This document shows positions 24,057-32,670 of a DNA stretch of 64,000 nucleotides, in pieces. The notes beneath the pieces are model-generated. The model saw only the letters and a program-made list of their open reading frames with translations. It made no database searches and was not told the DNA's origin. The position numbers and the translations under genes are program-made. Source of the stretch: Streptomyces hundungensis (lineage in GTDB: Bacteria; Actinomycetota; Actinomycetes; Streptomycetales; Streptomycetaceae); NCBI RefSeq assembly GCF_003627815.1, contig NZ_CP032698.1, positions 3,286,001 to 3,350,000 of the forward strand. Direction: 5' to 3'. Numbering within the stretch: position 1 is the stretch's first letter; every line of letters starts with the position of its first letter.

Positions 24057-24085
24057 TTGACAACCCCATTGGTCTGGACCATGTT
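24057..24085 (+). promoter_or_regulatory. Chitinase promoter with DasR-type operator
   Basis: A consensus -35 TTGACA at 24057-24062 is followed after 17 nt by CATGTT (24080-24085) as -10. Lying in the spacer and overlapping the -10 is TTGGTCTGGACCA (24069-24081), which matches the DasR operator core TGGTCTAGACCA, a palindrome known from Streptomyces chitin and GlcNAc genes. The rest of the 473-nt divergent spacer 23708-24180 holds a direct repeat GGGCCCCCGTTCGCT (23713 and 23746) and no gene that I can support. Confidence 0.75.
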
Positions 24086-24180
24086 GTCCGACCAGGACGC
24101 CCACCCCCACTTCCCCGTCCTCCTCCCTTCCCCCTGTTTCTCTCCGCCCGCCCTCCCCACTCCCCTCCCGGAGGCAGCAA

Positions 24181-25875
24181 GTGAACCGCGCGAGACATGC
24201 AAGGCTCGCCCTGGCCGTGGCCGCGGCCGGCGCCCTGTCGATAGCCGGCCTCTCCGGCACCGCCCAGGCGGCCGACGTCAACAACGCCAAGAACGCCGGG
24301 TTCGAGTCGGGCCTCGGCAACTGGACCTGCACGGCCGGCAGCGGTGCCACGGTCTCCTCCCCCGTGCACGGCGGAACCGCCGCGCTCAAGGCCACCCCGT
24401 CGGGCTCCGACACCGCCCAGTGCGCGCAGACCGTCGCCGTGAAGCCCAACTCCACGTACACGCTGAGCGCTTGGGTGCAGGGCAGCTACGTCTACCTCGG
24501 CGCGAGCGGCACCGGCACCAGCGACGTGTCGACCTGGACGCCCGGCACCGGTAGTGGCTACGGCCAGCTCTCCACCACCTTCAAGACCGGCGCCTCCACC
24601 ACCTCGGTGCAGATCTACACGCACGGCTGGTACGGCCAGGCGGCGTACTACGCCGACGACATCTCGGTGTACGGCCCCGACGGCGGCGGGGGCGGCGACC
24701 CGGCCCCGACGGTTCCGGCGGCGCCCGGCGGCCTCGCGGCCGGCTCGGTGAGCTCCTCCTCGGTGAACCTGTCCTGGGGCGCGGTGTCGGGCGCGACCGG
24801 GTACAACGTCTACCAGGGCGGCGCCAAGGTGCAGTCGGTGACGGGCAGTTCGGCGACCGTGACCGGGCTGAGCGCCTCGACCTCGTACCAGTTCCAGGTG
24901 ACCGCCACCAACAGCGCGGGCGAGTCCCCGAAGTCGCAGGCGGTGACCGCGACGACCTCGGCGAGCGGTGGCAACCCGGGCGGCGGCGCCGTCCCCAAGC
25001 ACGCGGTGACGGGCTACTGGCAGAACTTCAACAACGGCGCGACCGTCCAGAAGATCAGTGATGTGCCGGCCAACTACGACATCATCGCGGTCGCCTTCGC
25101 GGACGCCACGACGACGCCCGGCGCGGTGAGCTTCACGCTCGACACCAACGGGCTCGGCGGGTACACCGTCGACCAGTTCAAGGCGGACATCGCGGCCAAG
25201 CACGCGGCGGGCAAGTCGGTGATCATCTCGATCGGCGGCCAGAACGGCACGATCTCGGTCAGCGACTCCACCTCGGCGAACAACTTCGCCACCTCGGTCT
25301 ACTCGCTGATGCAGACCTACGGCTTCGACGGCGTCGACATCGACCTGGAGAACGGCCTCAACTCCACCTATATGACCCAGGCGTTGAAGTCGCTGTCATC
25401 CAAGGCGGGCAGCAAGCTCGTCATCACGATGGCTCCGCAGACCATCGACATGCAGTCCCCGTCGAACGAATACTTCCGCACGGCGCTCAACATCAAGGAC
25501 ATCCTGACCGTCGTCAACATGCAGTACTACAACAGCGGTTCGATGAACGGCTGCGACGGCAACGTCTACTCCCAGGGCACGGTCGACTTCCTGACCGCGC
25601 TCGCCTGCATCCAGCTCCAGGGCGGCCTCGACCCCTCGCAGGTCGGGCTCGGCGTGCCGGCCTCGACGTCCGGCGCGGGCAGCGGCTATGTGTCGCCGTC
25701 CGTGGTCAACGCGGCGCTCGACTGTCTGACCAAGGGCACGGGCTGCGGCACCTTCAAGCCCTCGAAGACCTATCCGACCCTGCGCGGCGCGATGACCTGG
25801 TCCACCAACTGGGACGCCAAGTCGGGCAACGCCTGGTCGAACGCGGTCGGCCCGCACGTCCACGCCCTGCCGTAA
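24181..25875 (+). CDS. Secreted GH18 chitinase with carbohydrate-binding and FnIII domains
   Basis: A 564-aa extracellular chitinase. Signal peptide 1-30 ends ...GTAQA before ADVNN. It is followed by a jelly-roll carbohydrate-binding module (about 31-165, with TYTLSAWVQGSYVYLGASGT), a Gly/Pro linker, a fibronectin III domain (about 174-262), and a GH18 catalytic domain (about 272-564). The catalytic motif DGVDIDLE places the acid Glu390, and SIGG lies at the usual position. It hydrolyses chitin to oligomers outside the cell. The GTG start is preceded by GGAGG at 24170. Expression is probably repressed by DasR through the operator in its promoter. A bidirectional terminator follows. Confidence 0.95.
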   Translation: MNRARHARLALAVAAAGALSIAGLSGTAQAADVNNAKNAGFESGLGNWTCTAGSGATVSSPVHGGTAALKATPSGSDTAQCAQTVAVKPNSTYTLSAWVQGSYVYLGASGTGTSDVSTWTPGTGSGYGQLSTTFKTGASTTSVQIYTHGWYGQAAYYADDISVYGPDGGGGGDPAPTVPAAPGGLAAGSVSSSSVNLSWGAVSGATGYNVYQGGAKVQSVTGSSATVTGLSASTSYQFQVTATNSAGESPKSQAVTATTSASGGNPGGGAVPKHAVTGYWQNFNNGATVQKISDVPANYDIIAVAFADATTTPGAVSFTLDTNGLGGYTVDQFKADIAAKHAAGKSVIISIGGQNGTISVSDSTSANNFATSVYSLMQTYGFDGVDIDLENGLNSTYMTQALKSLSSKAGSKLVITMAPQTIDMQSPSNEYFRTALNIKDILTVVNMQYYNSGSMNGCDGNVYSQGTVDFLTALACIQLQGGLDPSQVGLGVPASTSGAGSGYVSPSVVNAALDCLTKGTGCGTFKPSKTYPTLRGAMTWSTNWDAKSGNAWSNAVGPHVHALP

Positions 25876-25894
25876 CCCCGACGACGTACGACGA

Positions 25895-25928
25895 CAGCAG
25901 CGCCCCCGTCCTTCGGGTGGCGCTGCTG
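25895..25928. terminator. Bidirectional terminator between chitinase and protease
   Basis: CAGCAGCGCC / GGCGCTGCTG arms with a 14-nt loop lie between two convergent genes, 20 nt past the chitinase stop and 19 nt past the protease stop. Confidence 0.8.
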
Positions 25929-25946
25929 CCGCGTGGTCCTAGGTGG

Positions 25947-26813
25947 TCACGGCTTGGGCAGGGTGCAGCCCGCGCGGCTGAGGTCGATCTTGTTGCCGGC
26001 GCCCACGCAGGGGACGATGATGTACGTCTCCTGGGCGTAGTTGATGCCCTGGCGCACGGTGACGTTGCCGTTCTGGTCGACCTCGCACGGGTTGTTCTCC
26101 GTGCAGCGCTCGCCGTCCTCGTTGCCGGTGTTGTTGACGGCGACGACCTTGCCGGTCGTCGTGTCGATCACCGGGGAGCCGGAGGTGCCGCCGATGGTGT
26201 TGCAGGACGAGGTGTAGCGGACCGAGTCCTTCCAGGTCCAGTCGCCCTCCTTCAGCCGGTAGACGAAGCCGTCCACGTTGCAGCTGTAGGTGCGCTTCCA
26301 GTACCCGGAGACGACCTTGATCGCCGAACCCTGCGTCGGGTGCGCGTCGTTGAGGGTGAGCGCGCTGATCCCGTAGCCGCTCTGGATCTGGGCGTAGGTC
26401 TTGGTGAGCTGGTAGATCGAGATGTCCGTGTCGGTCATCGTGGCGTACGCGACCTTGCTGGCGCGCAGCGTCGTGACCTTCGTGCCCGAGGCGTTGAGCA
26501 GCGAGAAGGAGCGGGTCGAGGGCTGGTCGACGATGACCTCGCCGGGGCCGGGGAAGCCGCTTTCGAGGCAGTGGCCGTTGGAGAGCACGAGGGCGGGGTC
26601 GTTCGGCTGCGAGTTGGGCGTGCGGATCACGGAGCCCGAGCAGTTGCTGAGCGCCACCGTGCCGGCGAAGTTGACCGCCTTGACGGGGGCCGCCTTGGCC
26701 GGGGTGGTGGCCGGGGCGTCGGAGGTCTGCGCGGCGACGGCGGGCGCCGCGCCCGCGGCCGCGAGCAGCAGGGCACTGACGGCGCCGAGTGCGCCGACGA
26801 AGGACTTCTTCAT
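25947..26813 (-). CDS. Secreted trypsin-like serine protease
   Basis: A 288-aa secreted peptidase of the chymotrypsin fold (V8-like). The signal peptide is 1-28 (APAVAA then QTSD). The catalytic triad is visible as His81 (LSNGHCLES), an Asp in TDTDIS (about 128-130) and Ser211 in IGGTSGSPV. Several cysteines can pair (Cys58-Cys82 around the His loop, Cys204, and a C-terminal pair). No propeptide beyond a short Ala/Pro/Thr linker is evident, so activation may be simple. Start ATG 26813 with the usual MKKS N-terminus. It stands alone between the chitinase and the permease gene. Confidence 0.9.
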   Translation of the reverse strand: MKKSFVGALGAVSALLLAAAGAAPAVAAQTSDAPATTPAKAAPVKAVNFAGTVALSNCSGSVIRTPNSQPNDPALVLSNGHCLESGFPGPGEVIVDQPSTRSFSLLNASGTKVTTLRASKVAYATMTDTDISIYQLTKTYAQIQSGYGISALTLNDAHPTQGSAIKVVSGYWKRTYSCNVDGFVYRLKEGDWTWKDSVRYTSSCNTIGGTSGSPVIDTTTGKVVAVNNTGNEDGERCTENNPCEVDQNGNVTVRQGINYAQETYIIVPCVGAGNKIDLSRAGCTLPKP

Positions 26814-26981
26814 GTGGGGGTTCCCTTTTTGAGGGTGCTGGGATGATGAAGAGGTGCGGTTTTGTCATGCGCATTGTTGATGCAGCGGCGCTCAACGGGC
26901 AAGTGGACAAACCGAGTTGTCCGGGGGTGACCGAAGCAGCCGGTGGAAGGCGAACCCCCGTCGGACACCCCCGGGCCCGCC

Positions 26982-28460
26982 CTAGATCACCAGGCTGAGC
27001 AGCGCCGCCACCGCGAAGCCCGTCACCGAAAGGACCGATTCCAGGACCGTCCAGGACTTCAGGGTGTCGCGTTCGGAAATGCCGAAGTACTTGGCGACCA
27101 TCCAGAAGCCGCCGTCGTTGACGTGCGAGGCGAAGATCGAGCCCGCCGAGATCGCCATGATGATCAGGGCCAGATGGGCCTGCGAGTAACCGGCGCCCTC
27201 CACCAGGGGCACCACGATGCCGGCCGTGGTGACGATCGCCACCGTCGCCGAACCCTGGGCGACGCGCAGCACGACCGAGATCAGCCAGGCGAGCACGATC
27301 ACCGGCAGGCCCACGTCGTTGAAGGTGGTGGCCAGCGCGTTCGCGATGCCGGAGGCCTTCAGGACGGCGCCGAAGATGCCGCCCGCGCCCACCACCAGCA
27401 GGATGTTGCCGACCGGCTTCAGGGAGGCGGTGGACACCCGCTCCAGGGACGTGCGGGACCAGCCGCGCCGGATGCCGAGCAGGTAGTAGGCGAGCACGAG
27501 GGCGAGGGTGAGGGCGACGAACGGGTTGCCGAAGAACTCCAGGACCGAGCGTACGGCGGAGGGGTCGAGCGCGATCGAGGAGAACGTGGCGGCGAGGATC
27601 AGGATCAGCGGGGTGCCGATGATGGCGAGCACCGCGCCCAGCGAGACCGGCTCCTCGCGCGGGGTCACCCCGGCGGCCGCCTGCTCGGCGGCGACCGCGG
27701 CCTTCGCCTCCTCGGCGGCCTCGACCATGTCCTGCGGCACCTCGACGAAGAGGCGCTTGCCGATCCAGGCCGCGTACCCCCAGGCGGCGAGGACGGAGGG
27801 AATCCCGACGACGGCGCCCATCAGGATGACCCAGCCGAGCGAGACGTGGAAGAGACCGGCCGCGGCGACCGGGCCGGGGTGCGGCGGCAGGAAGGCGTGG
27901 GTCATGGAGAGACCCGCCAGCAGCGGCATGCAGTACAGCAGGATCGACTTGCCGGACCGCTTGGCGGCGGCGTAGACGATCGGTGCGAGGACGAAGATGC
28001 CGACGTCGAAGAAGACCGGGATGCCGAAGATCAGACCGGTCAGGCCCATCGCGAGGGGGGCGCGCTCCTCGCCGAAGAGGGTGAGCAGCCGGGTGCTCAA
28101 CACCTGGGCGCCGCCGCTGACTTCGAGGATGGCGCCGAGCATCGTGCCGAGCCCGATGATGATCGCGACATGGCCGAGGATGCCGCCCATGCCGGACTCG
28201 ACGACCGAGACGGCGGCCGACTTCTGCACGGTGCCGAAGAGCTCGGTGACCGAGAGCCCGGCGCCGAGGCCGACGGCTATGGAGACCGCGAGCAGGGCCA
28301 CGAACGGCTGGAGTCTGACCTTGATGATCAGGAAGAGCAGCAGGGCGATGCCGAGGACGGCGACGGTCAGCAGACCGGCTGTGCCGCCGATGAGCGGGAG
28401 GATGCCGCCCGTGTGCACGGGGGGTGGTGGGGTGGCGGCCGCGACAGCGTGGAACAACAT
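26982..28460 (-). CDS. GntP-family gluconate/sugar-acid:H+ symporter
   Basis: A 492-aa polytopic transporter. The GntP pattern is clear: GIALLLFLIIKVRLQPFVAL, GLIFGIPVFFDVGIFVLAP, HAFLPPHPGPVAAAG and AQGSATVAIVTTAGIV. It has about 12-14 membrane helices and a cytoplasmic loop rich in Ala/Glu near residue 240. It probably imports gluconate or a related acid, though GntP members also take up other small carboxylates, including D-serine. ATG 28460 is preceded by GGAG at 8 nt; the longer frame is a Pro/Arg shadow. It lies downstream of ridA, iclR and the PfkB kinase, so it is probably the last gene of that operon. Confidence 0.9.
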   Translation of the reverse strand: MLFHAVAAATPPPPVHTGGILPLIGGTAGLLTVAVLGIALLLFLIIKVRLQPFVALLAVSIAVGLGAGLSVTELFGTVQKSAAVSVVESGMGGILGHVAIIIGLGTMLGAILEVSGGAQVLSTRLLTLFGEERAPLAMGLTGLIFGIPVFFDVGIFVLAPIVYAAAKRSGKSILLYCMPLLAGLSMTHAFLPPHPGPVAAAGLFHVSLGWVILMGAVVGIPSVLAAWGYAAWIGKRLFVEVPQDMVEAAEEAKAAVAAEQAAAGVTPREEPVSLGAVLAIIGTPLILILAATFSSIALDPSAVRSVLEFFGNPFVALTLALVLAYYLLGIRRGWSRTSLERVSTASLKPVGNILLVVGAGGIFGAVLKASGIANALATTFNDVGLPVIVLAWLISVVLRVAQGSATVAIVTTAGIVVPLVEGAGYSQAHLALIIMAISAGSIFASHVNDGGFWMVAKYFGISERDTLKSWTVLESVLSVTGFAVAALLSLVI

Positions 28461-28583
28461 GTGCCAACTCCGTTGTACAGCAGGGGGGTTCCAGGGCAGG
28501 GGGGACCGCGGCACGGCACCCCGGCGGTCCGGGGCGCCGCACCGTGCGGCGGGTCGAGCGGTGTGACTAAGGCGGGCAAGGGC

Positions 28584-28997
28584 TTACGCGTCCAGGACGG
28601 CGAGGGCGTCGATCTCGATGAGCAGGCCCGCGGGGAGTCCGACGTACACGGTGGTGCGGGCGGAGGCGGGGGCCTTGAGGCCCTGCTCCTCGAAGTAGGC
28701 GTTGTAGATCTCGTTCATCTCCGCGAAGTGGTCCACGTCCGTGAGGTAGACGCGCATCATCATCACGTCGTCCCAGCTCGCGCCGCCCTCCTCCAGGATC
28801 GCCTTGACGTTGGCGAAGGTCTGGAGGGTCTGCTCGCGCAGGGTGGGGCCGGCCGGGGTGGGCGCCTGGCCCTCGACCGCCGGCAGGAAGCCGACCTGGC
28901 CCGCGACCTGGAGGATGTTCCCCTTCTTCACCCCGTGCGAGAACTTGGCGGGCGGGGTGGTGTGCGTGGCGGGGGTGAGGGCGGTCTTCTCAGTCAT
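28584..28997 (-). CDS. RidA family (enamine/imine deaminase) protein
   Basis: A 137-aa member of the RidA/YjgF family, which hydrolyses reactive enamine/imine intermediates made by PLP enzymes. Motifs are GNILQVAGQVGFLP, EEGGASWDDVMMMRVYLTDV and a C-terminal PASARTTVYVGLPAGLLIEIDALAVL, where the Arg in SARTTV is the substrate carboxylate-binding residue. It overlaps the last 8 nt of iclR, so the genes are translationally coupled. The partner function fits the amino-acid deaminase encoded divergently nearby, which would release such intermediates; that connection is inferred. Confidence 0.92.
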   Translation of the reverse strand: MTEKTALTPATHTTPPAKFSHGVKKGNILQVAGQVGFLPAVEGQAPTPAGPTLREQTLQTFANVKAILEEGGASWDDVMMMRVYLTDVDHFAEMNEIYNAYFEEQGLKAPASARTTVYVGLPAGLLIEIDALAVLDA

Positions 28998-29769
28998 CGG
29001 AACGTCCTTGTGCGGATGGGGTGTTGGGGGTGGTGCCGGAGTATTCGCGGCTGATGGCCTCCGCGGTGCGGCGCACCTGGGGAAGCAGGCTGAGGAGTTC
29101 CTCGGCGGTGACGACGACGTTCGGTGCGGAGACCGACATGGCGGCGACGACCCGGCCGTCCGCGCCGTGGATGGGCGCCCCGACACAGTTGATGGACTCC
29201 TCGTGGCCACCGAGGTCGGTGGCCCAGCCCTGTTCGCGCACGGTCGCCAACTCCTTGAGGAAGGCGGCCGCGTTGGGTGTCGAACGGGACGTATAGGTGG
29301 GGTAGTCGAGCTTCTCCGCGACGGCGCGGCGCTCGGCCTCCGGCAGATCGGCGAGCAGCAGCTTGGCCACGGCGGCCACCGTGATGGCGACGGGCTTGCC
29401 GATCCGGGAGTACATCCGCACCGGGTAGCGGCTCTCGACCTTGTCGATGTAGAGGACCTCGCCCTCCTCGTGCACGGCGAGGTGCACGGTGTGCCCGATC
29501 CGCTCGTTGAGCGCGACCAGGTGCGGGTGGGCGATCTCGCGCACGTCGAGGTTCTCGACGGCCTCCTGCGCGAGGGCGAAGAGGCGGGCGCCGAGCCGGT
29601 AGCGCTGGTCCTCCTGGCGGTAGACGAGCCCGTGCTCGTGCAGGGTGCGAAGCAGCCGCAGCGCGGTGGACTTGTGCACCCCGAGCCGGTCGGCGACCTG
29701 CCCGAGGTCGGCGGGGCCCTGCGCGAGCAGCGGCAGGATGCTCAGCGCCCGGTCGACGGTCTGGCTCAT
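28990..29769 (-). CDS. IclR-family transcriptional regulator
   Basis: A 259-aa regulator with an N-terminal winged HTH (RALSILPLLAQGPADLGQVA, DRLGVHKSTALRLLRTLHEH) and a C-terminal IclR effector domain (about 85-245; VAAVAKLLLADLPEAERRAV and ADGRVVAAMSVSAPNVVV). The ATG is preceded by GGAGG. The gene overlaps the PfkB kinase gene by 4 nt and ridA by 8 nt. The natural target is the palindrome at 30972-30996 between the two divergent gene sets, where an IclR dimer pair could repress both until a sugar-acid or amino-acid effector binds. Confidence 0.92.
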   Translation of the reverse strand: MSQTVDRALSILPLLAQGPADLGQVADRLGVHKSTALRLLRTLHEHGLVYRQEDQRYRLGARLFALAQEAVENLDVREIAHPHLVALNERIGHTVHLAVHEEGEVLYIDKVESRYPVRMYSRIGKPVAITVAAVAKLLLADLPEAERRAVAEKLDYPTYTSRSTPNAAAFLKELATVREQGWATDLGGHEESINCVGAPIHGADGRVVAAMSVSAPNVVVTAEELLSLLPQVRRTAEAISREYSGTTPNTPSAQGRSDD

Positions 29770-30884
29770 CTCGTACGTACCTCCTGGTCGTCCCCCGTCC
29801 AGCCGGGGCCGAGACGAAGTCTCCCCCAGGCGGTGTCGTCCAGGGCCACGAGCCGGTCGGCGTGTGCGCGTGCCGGTGGCTGGGTGAGGTCGCCGGGGAC
29901 GGTGAGCACGGCGGCGGCCATGAGGTGGCCGTGCCGGATGCGGTCGCGTACGGCCAGGCCCCGCAGGGTGGCGGAGAGGAACCCGGCGGCGAACGCGTCG
30001 CCCGCGCCGACGGGGGCGACGACGTCGACCCGCGGGGACGGCGCGTGGCACCCGGCACCCATGGCGCCGGCGGCCCCGTCCTCGCGGGCGAAGACCGTCG
30101 CACCGGCTGCGCCGCGCTTGACCACGAGCACCTCCGGCTCGGGCAGGGCCGCGCGGATCGCGTCGGCTCCGCGCAGCCCCCAGGCGGCCTCCGCCTCGTC
30201 CTCGCCCACGAAGACGAGGTCCGCCCCGCGCGCCAGCTCCAGCAGGACCCGCGGACCGACCGCGTCCCGCCACAGCCCGGGACGGTGGTTGACGTCGAAG
30301 GAGACGAGGGGGCGGCCGGGGCCACCAAGAAGGGGCGCCGCGGAACGGCTCGGTGAGGGGCGGTGGTCGGGCGACGGGCGGGCCATGAGGTCGCTCATCA
30401 GGGCGAGGCAGTCCTCGGAGAGCGCGGCGGTGATACCGGAGAGGTGCAGGATGCGCCCCGCCCACAGATCGCGCCGGGGCACGTTCGCCGGCGCCATCGC
30501 GGAGGCGGCCGAACCGGCGCGGTAGTAGAGGACCTCGTGCCCGTCGGCCGCACGGTCGTCGGCGGTGCGGAAGTAGACCCCGGTGGGCCGCTCCGGGTCG
30601 CGGCGCACCGCGCGGACGTCCACGCCGTACGAGCCGATCGCCTCGATGAGATGGTCGCCGAAGCCGTCCGCGCCGACCCGGCTGACCCAGCGCGTACGGT
30701 GCCCGGCGGCGGCGAGCGCGCAGGCCACATTGGACTCGGCGCCGCCGATCGTCCGGGCGAAGGCGGGAACATCGGCGAGGCGGCCCGGCCGGGTGGGCAC
30801 AAAGGTGACCATGGACTCGCCGAGGCACACGACGTCGACCGGGGCGTCGGCGTCGTGCGCGGCGGCTGGGGATCCGGTGGTCAC
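29766..30884 (-). CDS. PfkB-family sugar kinase (2-keto-3-deoxygluconate kinase-like)
   Basis: A 372-aa ribokinase-fold kinase. PfkB signatures are the N-terminal VVCLGESMVTFVPTRPG, the Gly-rich TIGGAESNVACALAAAGH, and C-terminal VVAPVGAGDAFAAGF with the catalytic Asp in GAGDA. The N-terminus resembles KDG kinases, which fits a neighbouring GntP permease. Between residues about 165 and 190 there is an extra Pro/Ser/Arg-rich loop (SPDHRPSPSRSAAP) not usual in the family. Start ATG 30884. It is the first gene of the operon facing the palindromic operator. Confidence 0.88.
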   Translation of the reverse strand: MTTGSPAAAHDADAPVDVVCLGESMVTFVPTRPGRLADVPAFARTIGGAESNVACALAAAGHRTRWVSRVGADGFGDHLIEAIGSYGVDVRAVRRDPERPTGVYFRTADDRAADGHEVLYYRAGSAASAMAPANVPRRDLWAGRILHLSGITAALSEDCLALMSDLMARPSPDHRPSPSRSAAPLLGGPGRPLVSFDVNHRPGLWRDAVGPRVLLELARGADLVFVGEDEAEAAWGLRGADAIRAALPEPEVLVVKRGAAGATVFAREDGAAGAMGAGCHAPSPRVDVVAPVGAGDAFAAGFLSATLRGLAVRDRIRHGHLMAAAVLTVPGDLTQPPARAHADRLVALDDTAWGRLRLGPGWTGDDQEVRTR

Positions 30885-30971
30885 TGCTGGCTCCTCGCTG
30901 CTGGCGGTCGGGGCCGGTCATTGACCCGGCGTTGGGCCGGATGTTAGACAGCATCAAGCGATACGCGCAAT

Positions 30972-30996
30972 GGGTGTTGCACATGATGCAACACCC
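30972..30996. promoter_or_regulatory. 25-bp palindromic operator between divergent operons (probable IclR site)
   Basis: Perfect 10-bp arms GGGTGTTGCA and TGCAACACCC flank a 5-nt spacer, in the 132-nt gap between the PfkB kinase gene and the amino-acid deaminase gene. The core TTGCA-N5-TGCAA is of the kind bound by IclR-family dimers. It ends 21 nt before the GTG of the deaminase, so binding should block that promoter or its early elongation, and it lies 88 nt from the kinase start. Confidence 0.7.
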
Positions 30997-31016
30997 TTGA
31001 GGAGGGTGAGGTTTCC

Positions 31017-32306
31017 GTGGCAGGCACCGATCGCACAGCCAATCTCGCGGCACTGGGCGCCGAACGCGTCGACCACCGTTTCAAGGGGCTGCCGCCGGAC
31101 GCGGAGGGGCTGACCGTCGCCGAGCTCGCCGCCGAGCGCCGCAACCTGTTCACGGGCGGCTTCACCACGCCGGTCCTCGCGCTGTCCGCCGAGGCCGTCG
31201 AGCACAACCTCGCTCTCCTGGAGACGTACGCGCAACGCCACGGGCTGGCCTTCGCGCCGCACGGCAAGACCTCGATGGCGCCCCAGCTCTTCGCCCGCCA
31301 GATCGAGCGCGGCGCCTGGGGGATCACCCTCGCCGTGCCCCACCAGGTGCGGGTGGCGCGGGCGTTCGGGACCGAGCGGATCTTCCTCGCCAACGAACTC
31401 GTCGACGCGGCGGCGCTGCGCTGGATCGCCGGGGAGCTGGAGCGGGACGAGGCGTTCGAGTTCATCTGCTACGTCGACTCGGTGCGCGGCGTCGAGCTGA
31501 TGGACCAGGCGCTGCGGGGCTCCGCGCGACGGCTGGACGTCGTGGTCGAGCTCGCCGCGGGCGAGGACGCGCGGACCGGGGTGCGCACGGAGGCCGAGTG
31601 CGCGCGGGTCGCCGACGCGGTGGCGGCCACCGGCACGCTGCGGCTCGTCGGCGTCGCGGGGTACGAGGGCGAGGTGCCGCGGGCCGATCCCGAGCGGGTA
31701 CGCGCCTATCTCGACCGCCTGGTCGCGCTCGCGGTCGCCTTCGACCGGGCGGGGCGGTTCGCGGGGCTCGGGGTCGAGGAGATCGTGCTCAGCGCGGGGG
31801 GCTCCGCGTGGTTCGACACGGTGGCGTCGGCCTTCGCCGATGTGCCCCAACTCTCGCTCCCCGTACTGAAGTTGCTCCGTTCCGGGGCGTACGTCTCGCA
31901 CGACGACGGGCACTACCGAAGGCTCACGCCGTTCAACCGGGTCCCCTCCGAGGGGGCCCTGCGGCCCGCCTTCCAGCTCTGGGCGCAGGTCGTCTCCCGT
32001 CCCTCGCCGGAGCAGGCGTTCGTCAACGCGGGCAAGCGGGACGCGGCGTACGACCTCGACCTGCCGGTCGCGCAGGTGGTGCGGGACGCGGTGACGGGGG
32101 TGGTACGGGAGGCCTCCGGGATCACGGTGACGGGGCTTTCCGATCAGCACGGGTGGTTGCGGACGGAGGGGGATGTGTCGTTGGCCGTCGGGGACTGGGT
32201 GGGGTTCGGGCTTTCGCATCCGTGCACGGTGTTCGACAAGTGGGTCCTGCTTCCGCTGACCGAGCGGGACGGAACGGTGGCGGACTACATCCGCACATAC
32301 TTCTAA
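31017..32306 (+). CDS. Amino-acid deaminase / D-threonine aldolase-like PLP enzyme
   Basis: A 429-aa fold-type III PLP enzyme with an alanine-racemase-like N-terminal barrel and a DSD1-type C-terminal domain. The PLP lysine is in LAFAPHGKTSMAPQLF. The metal-site region near the C-terminus (LSDQHGWLR, then FGLSHPCTVFDKWVLLPL) carries the His and Cys typical of D-serine dehydratase/D-threonine aldolase relatives. It probably deaminates or cleaves a D-amino acid. The GTG start at 31017 follows a GA-rich tract. The neighbouring D-aminoacylase would supply free D-amino acids, and RidA would clear the enamine product. Confidence 0.85.
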   Translation: MAGTDRTANLAALGAERVDHRFKGLPPDAEGLTVAELAAERRNLFTGGFTTPVLALSAEAVEHNLALLETYAQRHGLAFAPHGKTSMAPQLFARQIERGAWGITLAVPHQVRVARAFGTERIFLANELVDAAALRWIAGELERDEAFEFICYVDSVRGVELMDQALRGSARRLDVVVELAAGEDARTGVRTEAECARVADAVAATGTLRLVGVAGYEGEVPRADPERVRAYLDRLVALAVAFDRAGRFAGLGVEEIVLSAGGSAWFDTVASAFADVPQLSLPVLKLLRSGAYVSHDDGHYRRLTPFNRVPSEGALRPAFQLWAQVVSRPSPEQAFVNAGKRDAAYDLDLPVAQVVRDAVTGVVREASGITVTGLSDQHGWLRTEGDVSLAVGDWVGFGLSHPCTVFDKWVLLPLTERDGTVADYIRTYF

Positions 32307-32326
32307 CCCGGCCCGGCCCCAACCCC

Positions 32327-32618
32327 CTGGGGCTCCGCCCCAGACCCCGTTCGCGCCTTAAGGGCGCTCGTCCTCAATCGCCGGACAGGCTGAGGTGCCC
32401 GATGCGGGCCAGCACCGAGTAGTTAGGGGCGCGGGGAACTGCGCGACCAGCCCCGCACGGTCCGCAGACGACAACGGGTTTCTCGGGGGCGCGAGGAACT
32501 GCGCGAGAAGCGACCACGGTCCGCACATGACCGGGGGTTTTAGGGGCGCGGGGAACTGCGCGACCAGCCCGCACGGTCTGCGGACGAAGACGGGTTCAGG
32601 GGCGCGGGGAACTGCGCG
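32327..32618 (+). repeat. Mosaic intergenic repeat locus 2
   Basis: The 364-nt gap 32307-32670 contains no gene. It starts with unit B (CTGGGGCTCCGCCCCAG at 32327) and a diverged unit C, followed by four copies of the unit A core GCGCGGGGAACTGCGCG (about 32429, 32489, 32546 and 32602, the second with one change). Between the A units lie short linkers of the type GACCAGCCCGCACGGTC. These are the same units as at 3.0-3.6 kb and 41.8-42.1 kb. Confidence 0.88.
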
Positions 32619-32670
32619 AGAAGTGAGCGCGGCCCGCGCGGAAGTGGGCCCGTACCGACAGGAGAGCCGT

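Noticed and set aside
25939..28542. An 867-aa minus-strand open frame through protease and permease genes
   Set aside because: It is in a different frame from both recognised proteins and dominated by Arg/Pro/His repeats.
26943..29054. A 703-aa plus-strand open frame across the permease, RidA and IclR genes
   Set aside because: It is antisense to four well-supported genes and its translation is Gly/Asp/Arg/His-rich low complexity, a high-GC shadow.
29766..30884. A second mini-element insertion in the PfkB kinase gene (Pro/Ser-rich loop)
   Set aside because: The loop is unusual, but its DNA does not share the AGCGAAGCGA/GGGGGTCCCCC pattern and its edges cannot be defined.
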